DNA from: Membranipora membranacea
Lineage: Eukaryota; Bryozoa; Gymnolaemata; Cheilostomatida; Membraniporidae
Direction of reading: 5' to 3'
Length of the DNA: 64,000 bases
Assembly: GCA_914767715.1 (NCBI GenBank)
Contig: OU612073.1
Coordinates: forward strand, 10,292,001 to 10,356,000
Part shown: piece after piece, positions 37,013-52,000 of the stretch
How the letters are laid out: each line of letters opens with the position of its first letter
How positions within the stretch are numbered: position 1 is the stretch's first letter
Notes under the pieces: generated by a model
Databases searched by the model: none
Seen by the model: the letters and a program-made list of their open reading frames with translations, nothing else
What the model was told of the DNA's origin: nothing
Translations under genes and position numbers: made by a program

Positions 37013-40000
37013 TCAATCATTTAAGATAGCCATGAGATGGGCTTTACCACGCCCCCTCCCTATAATCGGAATAGTGGGAGACCTCTGGTTGTCGCCAGCT
37101 CTACCAAGTAACTGCAAAAACAATGAAAGTTATGGTACTACAAGTTCATAACACAATAAATGAACAATCGGTTGATTTGCAAATTGTTTGCAATACCCAA
37201 AAATATTTTCAATCGCAGGAATATGATTTCATTAATGCTATCTTGCGCCATGGCAGGAAGGAAACCATTATAGTTAATTAACTAGACGCCAAAAATTCTT
37301 TTTTAATAGTAACAAAATGTAACAAATACTAACAATTCATGATCAAGGATAAAACCGATCGGAAGACAACATGCTCAAATCAAACTGTTTGGAGTACGGT
37401 AGGTAGCTCAAGACCTGCATGCTGGAGTTATCAGAACAGTTAACAAGAGGGGAAAACTCCAGAGTTTTCTTGGTTGACCAGAGCATACATATTCATGAAG
37501 TACAATTTACAATACATTGTATAATTATCTTAACTGGTTATCAAGATAGGTTTATTAGTAGGCAATATCCACTCACAGCATCTCATCACAGACAGCATCA
37601 CATCCTCGAAGAATGTGGTTGTTTAATAACATTCTGCTCTAACAATAATGTGACATAATTTCCTACTGTATCGCCCCATAAAGGTACAGGGGGGAGGGGG
37701 GAAGGGAGAGTTGAGGTAAGTTTTGTGAGAAGGTACAGGGGGGGGGGGAGTTTTATCAGGAGACACCTACCTGTTCAAGCTCCTGTTTACACTTGTCTAT
37801 CTCTGTCCCGATAGTAGACAGATTCTCATCTTCACTAGAACTCTCTGCTCCTGAGAAATCAGCAGACTCCTGAGCGTACCGCTCTCTCATTAATCTCCGT
37901 CTGTAAAAGTGAGTAGGATATATCAAAGGCTATGACTGTACCTTCAGAGCGTCGGTTTCTGATAGCACTGACTACGAATTCTCATTGCATATCTTACAAA
38001 AAGTACATGTTATTCTTATGAGAAAGGCATAATAACAGCTAATGCATTCCCTCACTTTCACTATATTATATTAATCATTTGATTAAACCATAGTGTGTTT
38101 TGTCTATGGATTGAACCCTGGTTTTGAAGATATTATATCATTATATTTACCAAATACCTTACCCTACAGGCTGAATATTTTGATTGGAAATTTTGCTATT
38201 TTTCGCTAATGGGAAATTCTCTTTACTGAAATCCTCATAAACGCTAGTTGCTTTTCATAATTGATTAGATGGAAAAAATTATTGGGATATTTGATACACA
38301 AAGAAAATGAGTTTTGAAAGTTTGCGGTTGATATTTTCGCATATGGCAAATCTTTCAATTTTGGTATAGAGAACACATAAGCTTTTTCAGCACTTACTGT
38401 TTAAGTTGAAGCCCGCTAAGCTTATACTTCAGCTGCTCCACAGAAGGGGCGGGCATATCAGACCTAGAAGCTACACTGATCCTGTTAACTCGGGCTACAT
38501 CGTTAGCCTCAGCTGCAGAGTTGTCTTTGATGAGGGGCGGTGGTCCATCCTCCTCAACCATTTGAGATGTAGTCTGAGTTTGATAAGGTTGTTGCTGAGA
38601 TTCGTGTGCAGCAGGTGTGCAAGGAATAAGAGGAGGTGGCTGGCTCTGATGAACCTGCTGCATATTGTACTGAGGCCTCATTTGCTGTGCAGGGATTTGA
38701 GGCTGTTGAGGGTATATTTGATTGTAATATGGATTTGGCTGCAGCATATGAGGGTGGTGGACATACTGCTGATATGGAGGTCTGTACACCGAGTACTGCT
38801 GATTTAGGAACCTGAAACACACGATGAAAAATCACATCTCAATAATACTGTGTAACGGCAGTAAAAAAGTACATTTCGAAAAAAAGCAATGGTGAGAACC
38901 TGAAATTGATCTGAAATAACGCATGGTAACTCTCAAAATTGCCTCAACTTCTGTTTCCATCAGTCCTGTGCACCTGATACTTTAATTATGAGATTAGTTC
39001 CTATAGTGGCTGATGTCATCTTGTGTTTGGTGTGTATGTCCTAGTATAAGAGAAAGATTACACTACTCACATAGGTGGACCTTGATACATCTGCTGCTGT
39101 TGCTGTACAAAGACGGGCTGCTGCTGAATCATAACTGCATGATGTGGGGTCTGTAAAGATATAATAATATAGTATATATAATAAAAAATTTCCATAATAC
39201 TGCTATCTCATAGTTGAGCAGGATTGCTATAGTATGATTATAGTATACGATAATAAATGGTACTGCATTCATGCACTGTGAGAAGGCTGTTTATTCAGTT
39301 GACAGACTTAAACTGCATTTAAAATAGGGTATTTTAAAATCCAACCAGGTATTCATTTCTGCTTGATAAGAAGAAATACTTGCCCAAATTGAGAATTACT
39401 AAGTAGGGCTCAAAGTTATTCTAGTATAAATAAGGATTTCAATAGTGTAAGCAATCATTCATACCTATCCATCTCTCAATATCCAGCAAACTTCAACCGT
39501 CGCCCAAACAACAAAATCCCTCGAGGAAACAAAACTACTCTAGAGGAATATATATTAGCAGTGAATACTTTACTCCCCTGGGTGATTTAAAATTTCAATG
39601 CTAGCCTAAGATGTACCTAGTGTGATGTTACCTGTGTATGATTTTGGTGATAGTACTGAGCAGGCTGATGCTGATGGATCTGATGATGTTGTTGGGGTTG
39701 ACTAGAAGGTGGGATTGGCTGTAGAGGAGGCATACCAGCGGGTGGTGTCGGTTGTATATTCGGCTTTACTACAATCAACATGAATTTAAATACAATCTTC
39801 CAGCAACTAATTATCATAAAACGTTTCATTTTATGTCAATCGTAGTCCTTCGATACTTTGTAGTAGATGACTTGAGAGTGTTAAATTAGGGACAAGGCAA
39901 CCAAGTTATCAGCTGAAATATCAAACAATGACATGATCTTGGGGATAGTAAATTTCAGGAAGGATATCCGACCAATGTTGCAACATCAGTGCTGAAACCT

Positions 40001-43000
40001 GCACCGGTTTTATAACATGACTATAAAAATGCGAGTTTTATATCAAACAGAAACTACACCTGTCCGATCATGTTCTATAACTCGTATGACACTTGCTTAG
40101 ATTTTTTTCTTCTAACTAGACAACTAATTTTACCATTAGATAGGGTGTTTTACTATAAGATTTATATTTCTAAGTCATCACCGATCTTACCCATAGCAGT
40201 CTGCTGGTTCCTGTTCACTGATGGATTCACTATACATTTCTTTATTACCTCCAGAGAAGGCATCTGGTCGTCTGGATTATTAATGTGCAGGTTATCAAAG
40301 CCAGATGTGATACCAGACGGGGAATATGCTCGCTCAAGCGGTGGAGGTGCAGCACCTACATCAATACAATGAAGACAATATCTATGTATTAGTTTAAATA
40401 GTAGAAGTAAATATGAGCTAAAATTTGATTCAGTTAGTTTGAAGGGGACTTGATGTAAGTTAGCATCTGTTTTCAGTAGTTGATCTTGTAGTTAATGATT
40501 ATAAAGAGATAAAGCTGCGTAAATAAATATCAGCTACCCATCAATTTCACTGTGTCAAGCCTGTATGAAATGGTGAACTTTTCCACTGGAAAATACTCTA
40601 CTCCTCTAGAGTACATAGCAAAGGTCGCAAAATGTCAACATGACTCAACTCAGGGCATGTGTTCAACTATGCCTGAGATGTTGCTGTTTACATCTAAATC
40701 TTACCAGCTAGGTTGAAATGTTGAGCATTTGACTGATGTGAAAACATCATCCCTTGCGGCGGTTGTAGTTGTGAGCTTGAAGTGTGACTAGAGTGTGAAG
40801 ACATGTGATTGTTTGGCCTACAAAGGGAGGAAGGAAGCTTAGTTATCAAACAAACCCTTCGGTTCATTGATAAACCTACACTATCTATTAGGTAGGCTAA
40901 CCTATGTTCTAAACAATTATAGTGCTTGTACAATTGTGCTAAGAGCATGTTATCAACAATGTCCTGGCATTTTTGTTTCGTCCCAGATGAAAGTCCAGTA
41001 TTGACTCAAACGCTACCAGGGTTGATGGTAGTAGCATTTTATTATTAACTTGGTTGATAATGAAACGTTTCTATCATTGACCCAGGCAACGCTTGATCAC
41101 TCAAACTAGTATTGAGATAGTGATAGACAAGCTACATACGGAGTACCGAGTACAGAGTACTGACTAGCAATCATAATGAGTATGCAAGTTTAAAAAATGG
41201 AGTAAGTAACTTTACTTATTAGAAGTTGCTTACTATAGAGTATTAAGTACTAGGTTTAGTGTGATAGATAACTAACTTACAGTTGATATGATATAGCACC
41301 AGGGTTGTGAGAGATTGATGTAAATTTATATGATGACTCATTAATATCCTCTTCCTCATCACTAGACACCTCCCAATCCAGAGCTTTATTAACCTGATAT
41401 AAAATATTATAAACTGATAGTAGATTGTAGGGATTGTGGCATATTTTAGAGGACTGGATTTTTCTTGTCGTTCATTTAATAAGGAAGCTCAATTGGTAAG
41501 GACGCAAACCCTTTCATTATTCAAGTCCTAGGTGAGGGAGTATTAATACATATAGTAGCGGTTGGTGTCCTCGCTTTGACTTTCCTCCACTCTGGGTGGG
41601 CACTGCAGTCTCTTTTAAACAAGTAATCAAAATGAAGACAAATATTGGCGCACTTTTCTAACAAAACATCTGGGAACTGTCAACGTCATCACAGGTAGAA
41701 ATAATGCTAGCTCACCTGTTCTAGATCTTGAGTAGGGACATCTTTAGCAGATTCAGCAAACTCAGCGAGATCACTGATCACCAGGAAATCATTAATATGC
41801 ATGTCTATAGCGCCACTGGTATCAGTCAAACACATTGCTAGTCTCTGATCCTGCATTCAACATGAATAATACAAGCACGACAAACAGGCAAAATATCTAA
41901 TCAAACCTGGGACCTTTGTCATGATAGGTATAGATGTGATCAATTGCGATATTAAATGACCTATATTTTGGAGAGGCCGGACAAAACATAGGTAAAGTAA
42001 AGTGAATAATTAGGCTAATCTAGAGTAGCAAAGAATAAATTTCACTCTGTTTCATCCCATTGCGAGAACTAGAAATTATCCCCAATCGGCACCACACTCA
42101 TTGTAGTCTATTATTCACAGACTCATTGTAGTCTGTTACTCCCAGACTCATTGTGGAAGAACTAACCTTGGTTATATCCATTACAATAGCACAGAGTCTC
42201 TTATCACAGGTGATATCCATGAAGGTTTTATTAGCATTAGCCGCCCATTTCTCACCCTCTTTAGGTATTATACCAAACAGCATGGTGGGCTGGGCCTGAG
42301 GGGGAAGCTGCAAAAACTTCTGTCTACAAGTAGTAATCACAAGAGTCTAAATGTCAGATGTACTATGATAAGTCAGATAATAGAAACTCTAGTGAACATA
42401 CATGGCATAAATGATATCCAGTAGATGGTACATTGAATATACAAAAAAATAACTACATTACTCGGACATGCCAAAAACCATCACATATCAAGATATTTCG
42501 AAAATATTCCTTGCAATTTTGGGATGAGCATTCAAAAACCTATTCTTGCAATGTCTTTCATCACCCTTTACGTCTTAATAAACACTATCATGGAAGGTAT
42601 TAGTATTTAACAAAGTCACGGAAATAAGCTTCAACAAAGGTAGCAGAAGTGTTTTAACCGTTCCTTGGTTTCTGGCCTTACATCATCAACCACAGCCCTA
42701 CAGACCAACCTTGTTGACAATGAAATACTACTACCAGTAACCAGAGCGGAGTTTGAGCCATAAACTTTAGCCTCTCACCCACCTGAGATAGTAAAGCTTG
42801 CTCTTATGTATACCACAGCTTGTACCATAATCCACAAATATAACCTGTACAAAGTTAGCATCTATGACTTTAGTTATACGAGCGCGGTGCCAGTTTGAAT
42901 CGTTAGGGAACCTGCACACTACTACCTGACCTGGCACAGCAAACATAGACGGTAGGAGATAAGTCTTAGTCGCCTCTGATTGAGAGTAAGAGTAACTGTA

Positions 43001-46000
43001 AAATAAATCTATATCTATCAAGCAGGGTTGAAAGCTTTGAAAACTACTATATCAGGTTTTTGATTTGAATGCAAGGACCAAGTTATGATCAAGTCCCTAA
43101 ACTCTATCATACTTGAAATTGACAAAATCGAAGGAACAACTCGCAAACAGGTTGGAACATTATGCACAACTTTTATTCAAAAATGCTGGAAAACCCGCCC
43201 TTTATGACTGGTTATTATTTTTTTTAATCGTGTATAGCATGCACATGAGGATTTTTGTATATTGTGATCTCTTACTCGAGCTGATCCATGAGTTCTTCTA
43301 GACGTTTGCCTGTGTTCTCGTTAGCCATTACTTGTATATAGAAGTTAGAAGGATTATATATATGACTGACTATAACCTCCAGGTATCGTTTGAGAGGGGG
43401 CCTAATTGGCAGGTTATACTGTACTCCAGGTCCAACAGCATCGTGTAGGTCTAAGGAGGCTGGGGCTGTCTGATAAACAAAAACCGACAGTGATGATGAT
43501 TTACTATCCTGGTTGGCAATAAAATTTGATTAGATTGAAGTTGTGGTACCAATGGAATAATGAAAGAAAATAACATAAATAAATTGAGTGTACATTCTTT
43601 TACAAAAAGTATTTGTGATGTTATTTCCCATACTCCAATTGAAATTAAGACTTGACTTTATCAAATGAATTCGGCGACATACATAGAATTTTTTAAACCT
43701 CTATTGCCACATCTCAAATGGCTGCGAACTTGTTAAAGCTTTGCCTATCCAGGTATATTTTAGTTTCCTAAATCTTTAAGGTCAGGTGTGCCTTCCAATC
43801 AAAAATAGCTAAAATCGCAATCTGACTGCTCATTCAGTGAGTGGGCCCTGCTAGGGTCTCGCCCACAAATCACTCACTCAATGACTGAATTATATAAATT
43901 CTGAGTGACCGATTTGAGAACGAATTTTTTTCTAATTTAAAGACCAGATGAGCAATACTTTTGAGCGAAATGATAGTGATAATTTGCTTTGGAAAGCATC
44001 GGTCATTCTAATTGAAAATCAAAATCATAAAGTTCACATGACAGACTTACATGGACAGCCAGGTTATCAGGATTATTTCTGTCAGGTCTTTGTGGCGTTC
44101 CTGTCTCTCGAGGTTTAACACGGATCATCTGTCCAAACTTAGCAGTAAGTATCTCAAACTCCTCATTCATAGCGTCACACAGAAGTGATTGCATAGATTC
44201 ATACCCGTATGAGTGTGGTCTCAAGTCCATGTTAGTTAGTAACTGAATAAAACAAAGATGATACATGATTTAGAGAGCGAGACTGTTTTTATTGCGTATC
44301 ATCAATGATGAAGCAAAATTGAGGTAACTGTATGAAGGCATTGTCATTTATACTTATAAGACAGACATAGTAGAGCAGTTTCATTGGGATTTTTTTATTT
44401 CCTCCTCCGTGGCCAAATTTAGTGATCGGATTATGGCAAGATTCTCTATCATATTTTGGTCAGGAAGTCGAATCAAATTTTGCGAATACTTTTCTTCTGT
44501 AGGGGAACTTAGGGGGGGGGGGAGGTGGACGGCTATTCTTACCTTGAATGTTTGATCAAAGTTAGCCAGGTATATCCCTGTAGGATTATGCTGAATAACG
44601 GCTCTTATCATCTTAATCAAATCAAAAGGTATCCTCTTCTGTGGTTTCTCTGCTTCTTCTATAACCGATCAGAAAATCCTCAATATAATGCTTTCTGATA
44701 CTTTTTGCCTACACTCAAATACAACAACACCAAAAAGATTTGGCCCGTCTAGACTACTTTAAATCAAATGGTCAGTTTAAGTTCAGCTATTCACCCTAGA
44801 GGAGTGAATATTAGCCCAAGTCCAGTTTAGCTTGTTCGGGGAAAACACAACAGTAACTAGCACCAAATTTCTCTGCCTGAGGTGTAGAACTGATGTTGAG
44901 CAAATGCTAGCTAGCTATAAGATTCGATACATTGGGAATGGGAATCTCCTCGCAAACACCTTACACCTCTAGAGTATTTAGTTTTGTTGCTGGTACCTAC
45001 TCTTTTGTTTAGCAGTAGATATATGTGATATAGTCCAGTCTCCCATCGCGTGTTTCCTCTCTAGGTGGACGACTTCTACTAAGTCATTGAGTAATGAGAG
45101 TAAGGAGTTAAACCCAAACTTAGCGGGATACAGAGCCTGACCGATCACCTTGTGATATCTCTCACCAAAATTTGTCAGGGGAATCTCATCATTCCCAATC
45201 ACCTATGAGCAAAATCCAACATTTTATTGAACAATGACAGCATGATTGAATTGCTAAAAGTGTATAATAAGTTAATCAATCGATATATACTTAGTTAGTA
45301 GGAGTTGTAGTTCCCTGAATGTTAAAGCTCCATGAATAGATAACTTCCTTATTGATCCTCACTAATCAATTTCTATTGTGCCTCAAAAGAGCACATCTTT
45401 TATTTTGCTCTCAACTGAAGACTGCTGCAGTCAATTTACATTCACCCAGGGACTCAAAAACAAGGCGATTTTGGGTATTGTACAGTGTAGCCTTAAAGCA
45501 GTGACTAGGACTCAAATATACAAATTTGGAAAATCAAAAAGGATATACCTCACCATACCTTAGCAATAGTAGCACACAACTTTGTCCTCACTTCATCATA
45601 AGTTGGACTTGACATCAGAGGTTCTACAACAATAGTGAGTGCTATAGTGATAAGCCATCCTCAAGAATAGGTCAAACCTGCCAGTGAGCTGGCAAAATGG
45701 GAAAATTTGAATAGACTGATAGAATGATAGATAAACAAGCTGATACCTGCTACTTTTTCTACACTGGATGAATATTTTTTGTTGGATTTGAAAGTTCTCT
45801 AATGAAAATTCGTCAAATATTTTCATTCCGCTCAATTGATATTAGGCATATTCTCAATGATAGCATTTATATAAAAACTTTGCATGAACATTAGCCTGTG
45901 ACATCAATTATTCTTGGTCACTAAAATTAATTGAATTAATTTTCATCCTGTAGGGTATACCTCGTCGCATATGTACGCACATCTCAGAAGTAACTTATCT

Positions 46001-49000
46001 TATCACTCGCCACATCCCAAAGCATGAGTGGCAAAATGTAGAGCGTTAATGGCGAGGCCGCAATATCTGCACCGGTTTGCAGGCAGGTCGGAGCACACCT
46101 GGGGGGCCAACCGAACCGATGGACTGCAGTGGGTTTCAAACCCACAACATTCAACATGTGCATGCTAAAATACGGCGCTCTAACCAACTGAGCCACCTCC
46201 TACTCCTACCTGGTCTGATGTAAGATACAGTGACAGTATCACCTTTACTCCTCACATCTACTGAATCTATAGAACTAAAAATGTAGAGAAGAATAATTAT
46301 ATGAATAGACAGTTTTCTGAGCTCTGATTTAGGCCTCAATTCGGAGTTGTCCTCTCTCCAGTTTGGTACTTTTAACCCACGCATAGGAAAAACGTGCTGA
46401 AAAGAGGGTTATCTTAAAACCGCATATGTTAGGATAAAAATGATTTTTGATTCAGAATCTGCACCATTGAAAACTAATAGGGACATAGTTTGGGAAATAA
46501 TTTTGTTATTCGGATAGTCAATTTTATTAATTTCTGCCAGTTTTGCGGACAAATTTCATGGAATTTTCCATGAATTCCATCACTAAAATTAAGATTGATC
46601 CAACATTCAAGCCTCCAATGATTTGGAAACCCTGTCAGTTTTTAAGACAACCCTCTTTCAGCACATTTTTCCTATGCGGCATGGGTTAAAAGTACCTAAC
46701 TGGAGAGAGGACAGCTCCGTGAATTCTTAGCTTTATCTTCATAACCTATCACACAATTGCATACATTCAACATCACCCCAAGGGATATAAACATATCTCA
46801 CAATCCTACAATGATTGAATACATACATTGATATATATGATATACTGTATATCATATATCGATGTATGTATATTATACATACATTGATATACATTGATAT
46901 ATGATTTCAAATAACTACACATTGATACAGGATACATTGATTTATGATTGAATAAATAGAGCTTCATCTAGCTAGATTGGAGACATGATATGCTGACATT
47001 ACCTGACAGCCATTCTAAGGCTGCTGAACCCGCTAGTTCTGTAGTTAAGACTGGCACCGTATTTATCGTGATATATCTTAGACAGGTTACACAGCATCAT
47101 ATCCCGGCCATGCTGTCTCAGTAGGTTAATTATATTAGATTGCATAGCTTTAGGTAGATCTTTTCTGGCGGGAGGCTAAAATACAAAATACGACGATTAT
47201 AAGGGATTTAAAATTCAGAATCATATAAACTCTGATCAGAGCAAGAATTAAAACAGCTGTTTCTTCATCGACATGGACAAGGTAAAGTGATCAAAATATA
47301 ACCATACTGTTTGCTTGAGCTACAATGCAAAACAATGTCTAACTGCGTATTGTAAGCCTAATAGTTGAAAAAAAGACTAAACCGTACAAGAAATGGTACA
47401 TAAAATGAGTAAAAAAAAGAGTGAAAATTTTACTGATATGTTTTTCCGACTTTGCCAATTGAGATAAACAATTTATAAATGGATTTTGCAGAAGAGCACT
47501 GTCATATGCTCTGGTCGCCCTCAAAGTGAAGAGGAATGAAAACTAATGACTTATTTCACTCAGACAACGCAGGATTTTCTATATTTGAATGCAAAAATTG
47601 AATTTAAATCTGAACTCTCAATGTCATGACTCTGTAAAAATAACCCTACCTGGGGGGTCCTTGAGTTACTCCTTCCTCCACCACCACCCCTCCCACCTCC
47701 TCCTCCTCCTTTCCTCTTCGATTTGTTGTTTTGTTTCTTCACCATATCCTGTATATGCTTAGTAGAACTGTCAGCTTCCTACAAACATAACAACCATTCA
47801 GTAATATATATGCATCTAGACAAAATAAAACTACAGGTATACACACGTAGTCTGTCTGCATTGAGATTAAAACAGAGCTAATTTCTCTATTATGAATTGT
47901 ATGTCCTGTGTGTAATGTTAGCGAAAAATCTTGGGAATCCCAAGTAAGCCAACTGGAAAATGATAACAATGATGTGAGTTTATTAGGGAAAAGACGAGAG
48001 GTGAATCTATAGGCAATAATGACCACAAATTTATGGCCTATCCAGATTGTGCTTGCTAATCGCCCTATCATCTAACCACACCACCAAAATTTGCAATCTC
48101 AGGCATCAGTGATATGTTTATACTAACTAGGGACCACTGGTGGGTTACAACCCAAATACACTGAATGACACAGCAAGAGATGGCATAAGTACTGGTACTG
48201 CAGTAATGTCATCAAATCTTTTACATTCACTTATATTCTGTAATTAATACCAGCATCGGTCCCTTCAACCTCACGTCTAGCATATATCTAATTGTACTAC
48301 ATATTGCAATGTAACATTACTTTTGCGATGTGGCATTGGTACATGGTTGCCTCCTATAGGCTTCAATCTTTTAATCCACAGTCAATTTTCGTTTTTTCAT
48401 AGATCAAAGGGAAACCCCCATTCATATCAATACATCCCTTAAAAATCTTTTTGTTGTCAATCGTCAGGAGAGATTGGTATGGTCTTGCCGGCCATTGATG
48501 ATAAAATTGTTTTGAAGAGAAAGTAAATGAAAGCAAGTCTCAGACCTCCTAAGGAATATATTTGCCGCGAGATTGTCTATGCATTTTTATGTACAAAATA
48601 TATTTTAAAATAAGAAATAATAATGGCCAAACCAAAAATGGTACACGCAACAGCTACTACATAGTGCGTGCTCTTTTGTTAAGCATGTAAATCAGATTGC
48701 GTACAAAAATAACTTACACCAGCTCTGAACAGGTGGCCTCCATCAGCAGCATACTCTAGTTTGACAGCTCTCTCATCCGCTAGTGCCAACAAGAATGAGT
48801 CCACGTCTTTGAATCCAACCACTTTCACTTTATCTCGCAACGGCTTACCAATCAAATCTCTGCAATTGTGAATATATCAACGGTTAGACAGACATGATGA
48901 TGATAAGGTACTGAAACTGTTACTGTCTCACTGAGTATTTTTCTGCGAGTTGACCATATACCACCGTATAGGACAGGCCTTCATGTGTTTAGTGAGTTGT

Positions 49001-52000
49001 TACATGTCTTGAACAGCAATAGTATAGTACTACTAGTGTAGTAGAGTATAAAATTTGTGATTTGATTTGAGAAATTATTGGACTCAGCTCTTACCTCGAT
49101 GATTGTAGAACACTCTAATAAAGACCTAGGGCATAAAGGGGAGTGCCTCATATATTTACCATTTGTGAGCAAAAAACCAGTGGTTTAGGCAGGGGTAACA
49201 GCATATAGCCGTTATTAGGGTTGAGTATTGGATGGCCCAAGCCTCAGGTCTCTTACAGTCCAGTGGGACCAGTTTCAATTAGAATAGTCACTAACTAGTC
49301 GTTCACTCATAGCATTGTGTTATGCACAAAATCATGCAGATTGTATAGAGAACATAAGTAATTATTTTGTGTGCTGTGCCTATGCAAATGCAAGACAAGT
49401 CGTCGTAAAAACTGATTCAATAACCATGGATTTAGTGCTAACTTTTAAGAGCCCACTCATGATGGTCATTAAAATCTGTTGCTAACGTCTGAATTGAATC
49501 AGTTGCTACCTTCTAAGTGGGTAAGTTTTCAATAGCAGTCACTATGGTTATTGATTATTCTTATATAAATTACTATTTAACAACAGATTTTAGTGACCAT
49601 TGCTAGCGACTGTTCTAATTGAAACTGGGCAAAAAACTGTTGCGGTACAGTTTGGAAGAAGCAAAAATTGCTGTTGGTTCTCCCGCGTAGCAGCTCTTGT
49701 CACCATGATGGCGTTGGCTCGGTTGTTGATGACCTCGTCGTACGCTGAGGATAGGGCCTCATGTTTTTCTTCATCAGAGAGGATTCTCATCAGCAAAGAG
49801 AGTCTGTGGTTTTTTCTCCTGTCTTTGAGGGGCTGGAGTTCTAGTTGGGAGCGTGCATCCGTTATGCCGCGCCTTCCTCTTATGCCTTTGACAAAGCTTA
49901 TAGCCTTGCTTTGTGTCAGCTCGATTTCTTCTGCTGTAGAGTTGTCAGCTGGGTCAGTGTCAGCATATTCTAAGACAGGCCTGCACAGACTGGTGTAAGC
50001 CAGCGGTTTGGCTCTCTCTGGGGCATTGTGGAGAGCAAACTTTATACTTCCTAGGACTTTGTTGGCAGTATTCACTTTGGCTGTGATTTGTCTGTTGAAT
50101 TTCAGGTCTGACTGAAATGTCACACCTAGGTGTGTTGTTTCTGGGACAGACTTAAGTGGGACACCACCCAGTGTATAGGTTGGCGGCACTCTACTGTTGT
50201 TGCCAAAGATGATGACTTCACATTTGGTTGTATTGAAGGGCATCTTCCATCTTTCAGACCAGTCATGAAGGGGGTCAATGTCGTCTTGGAACTTCTTCTC
50301 ATCATCGTCATTCCGGAGTATAGCAGAGTGTCATCTGCGTACAGACTAACATTGCATGTCACTGAGTCAGGCAAGTCATTTATGTAGATGAGAAAGAGTG
50401 TTGGCCCAAGGACTGAGCCTTGGGGAACACCAGACGTAACAGGCAGCTGGGATGAGCTAGAATTCTTGACGACAACTCTTTGACTTCGATCTATGAGGAA
50501 GTCCTGTATCCAGTTCACTATATGTGGGTCAATACCTTGGATCTGTCTTATCTCCTGCATGAGTAGGTTGTACAGCACCTTGTCAAATGCTTTTCTGAAA
50601 TCAAGCACAACTGCGTGAGTGCTGTGTGATTGTTCTGCGGCCTGTACCAGGTCATGATATGTGGAGCACAACTGGGTCTCACATGAGAGGCCTCTATGAA
50701 ATCCATGTTGTCTGTTATAGAGTACAGAATCTAGGGTTTTGTTCAGCTGGTGTAGGACTATATGCTCGAGCATTTTGCACGGGATGCTTTTAAGTGATAT
50801 GGGTCTGTAGTTTGCTGCTTCATCCTTGGGACCTTTCTTGTGAATAGGGGTTACATTGGCGGTCTTCCACTCCATAGGGAGTTTGCCAAATTTCAGCGAG
50901 GCATTGAAGATATTGGTGAGACATCGGGCAGTAGTGTCTGGATCTATTAGTAGCTCACATTTTCTAATCTGGTCAGGACCAGGGGATTTGTTGTTCTTCA
51001 GGTCATGGATAAGTTTCCTGACACTATCTGTGGATATCTCTGTGGGGGCGCAGTAGCTATGATTGGTGGGAGATAAGAGATGGCAAAATTGGTCGTTAAA
51101 GTATAAGTTTAGTGTTTCTGCACATTTCTGATTGTTGGCAGTTACTGTGCCATCAGAGAGCTTTAGGGTCATCAGAGGGTGACATTCTTTCTTTGATTGG
51201 CGTAGATGTTTGTAGAAAGGCTTGCTATTTCCTTTCTTAAGCGGTTTGTAGACCTTGTCCACAATATATTACTGTTTCATTTTCTTGAAGACTTTCTTGT
51301 TTTCTCGCCTCTCTTGCTTATACCGTGATAGATAAAATGGATTGGCACTGTGCTCGTACTCATTGTAGGTTCTGCTTTGCTTTGTGGTTCTTTTCTCAGC
51401 ATCTTTGGTGAACCACACCGGCTGGTTACTGGCTCTTACCCAGATAGTCTTTGTGGGGTCTGATTTATCAACCGCACTTCTGAAACGAGATGAGAATAGC
51501 GGCCAAATTTGGTCAACATTGTTCATCTCGGAAAGTTGGCTCTCCACTCCTTTCATGCAGTCTTCAAACTTCTCAGTGTCTGCATTTCTATGGATACGGT
51601 ATCGCGTTTGCGAGGCTGAGGGGTACTCTCTTTATGGTATTCAGTGACAGTACTTATTCTAGCTGTGACAATATGGTGGTCACTGAGTCTGGGAGCTACA
51701 ATTTGTGTTGAAGTCACTGAGTATGGATCATTGGTGCATATAAGCTCTAGCTAGGGTATTTCCATGAATGTGAGTCGGTTCAAGTATCACTTGAGAAAGA
51801 TTGTTCTCGTGAAGCGTATTGATGAACTGATTGTGTATGTCTTTGTATGGGGCATTGGGCTTAACTTTACCCGTGGCCCATTCTATTCCTGGCAGATTCA
51901 TGTCACCGAAAAATAGCAAATGGTTTCCAGGGTATTTGCTGTTGATGCAGCTTAGTATATCATTGACTTTGTATATGTTTGCCATGGAGACATGGGGCCT

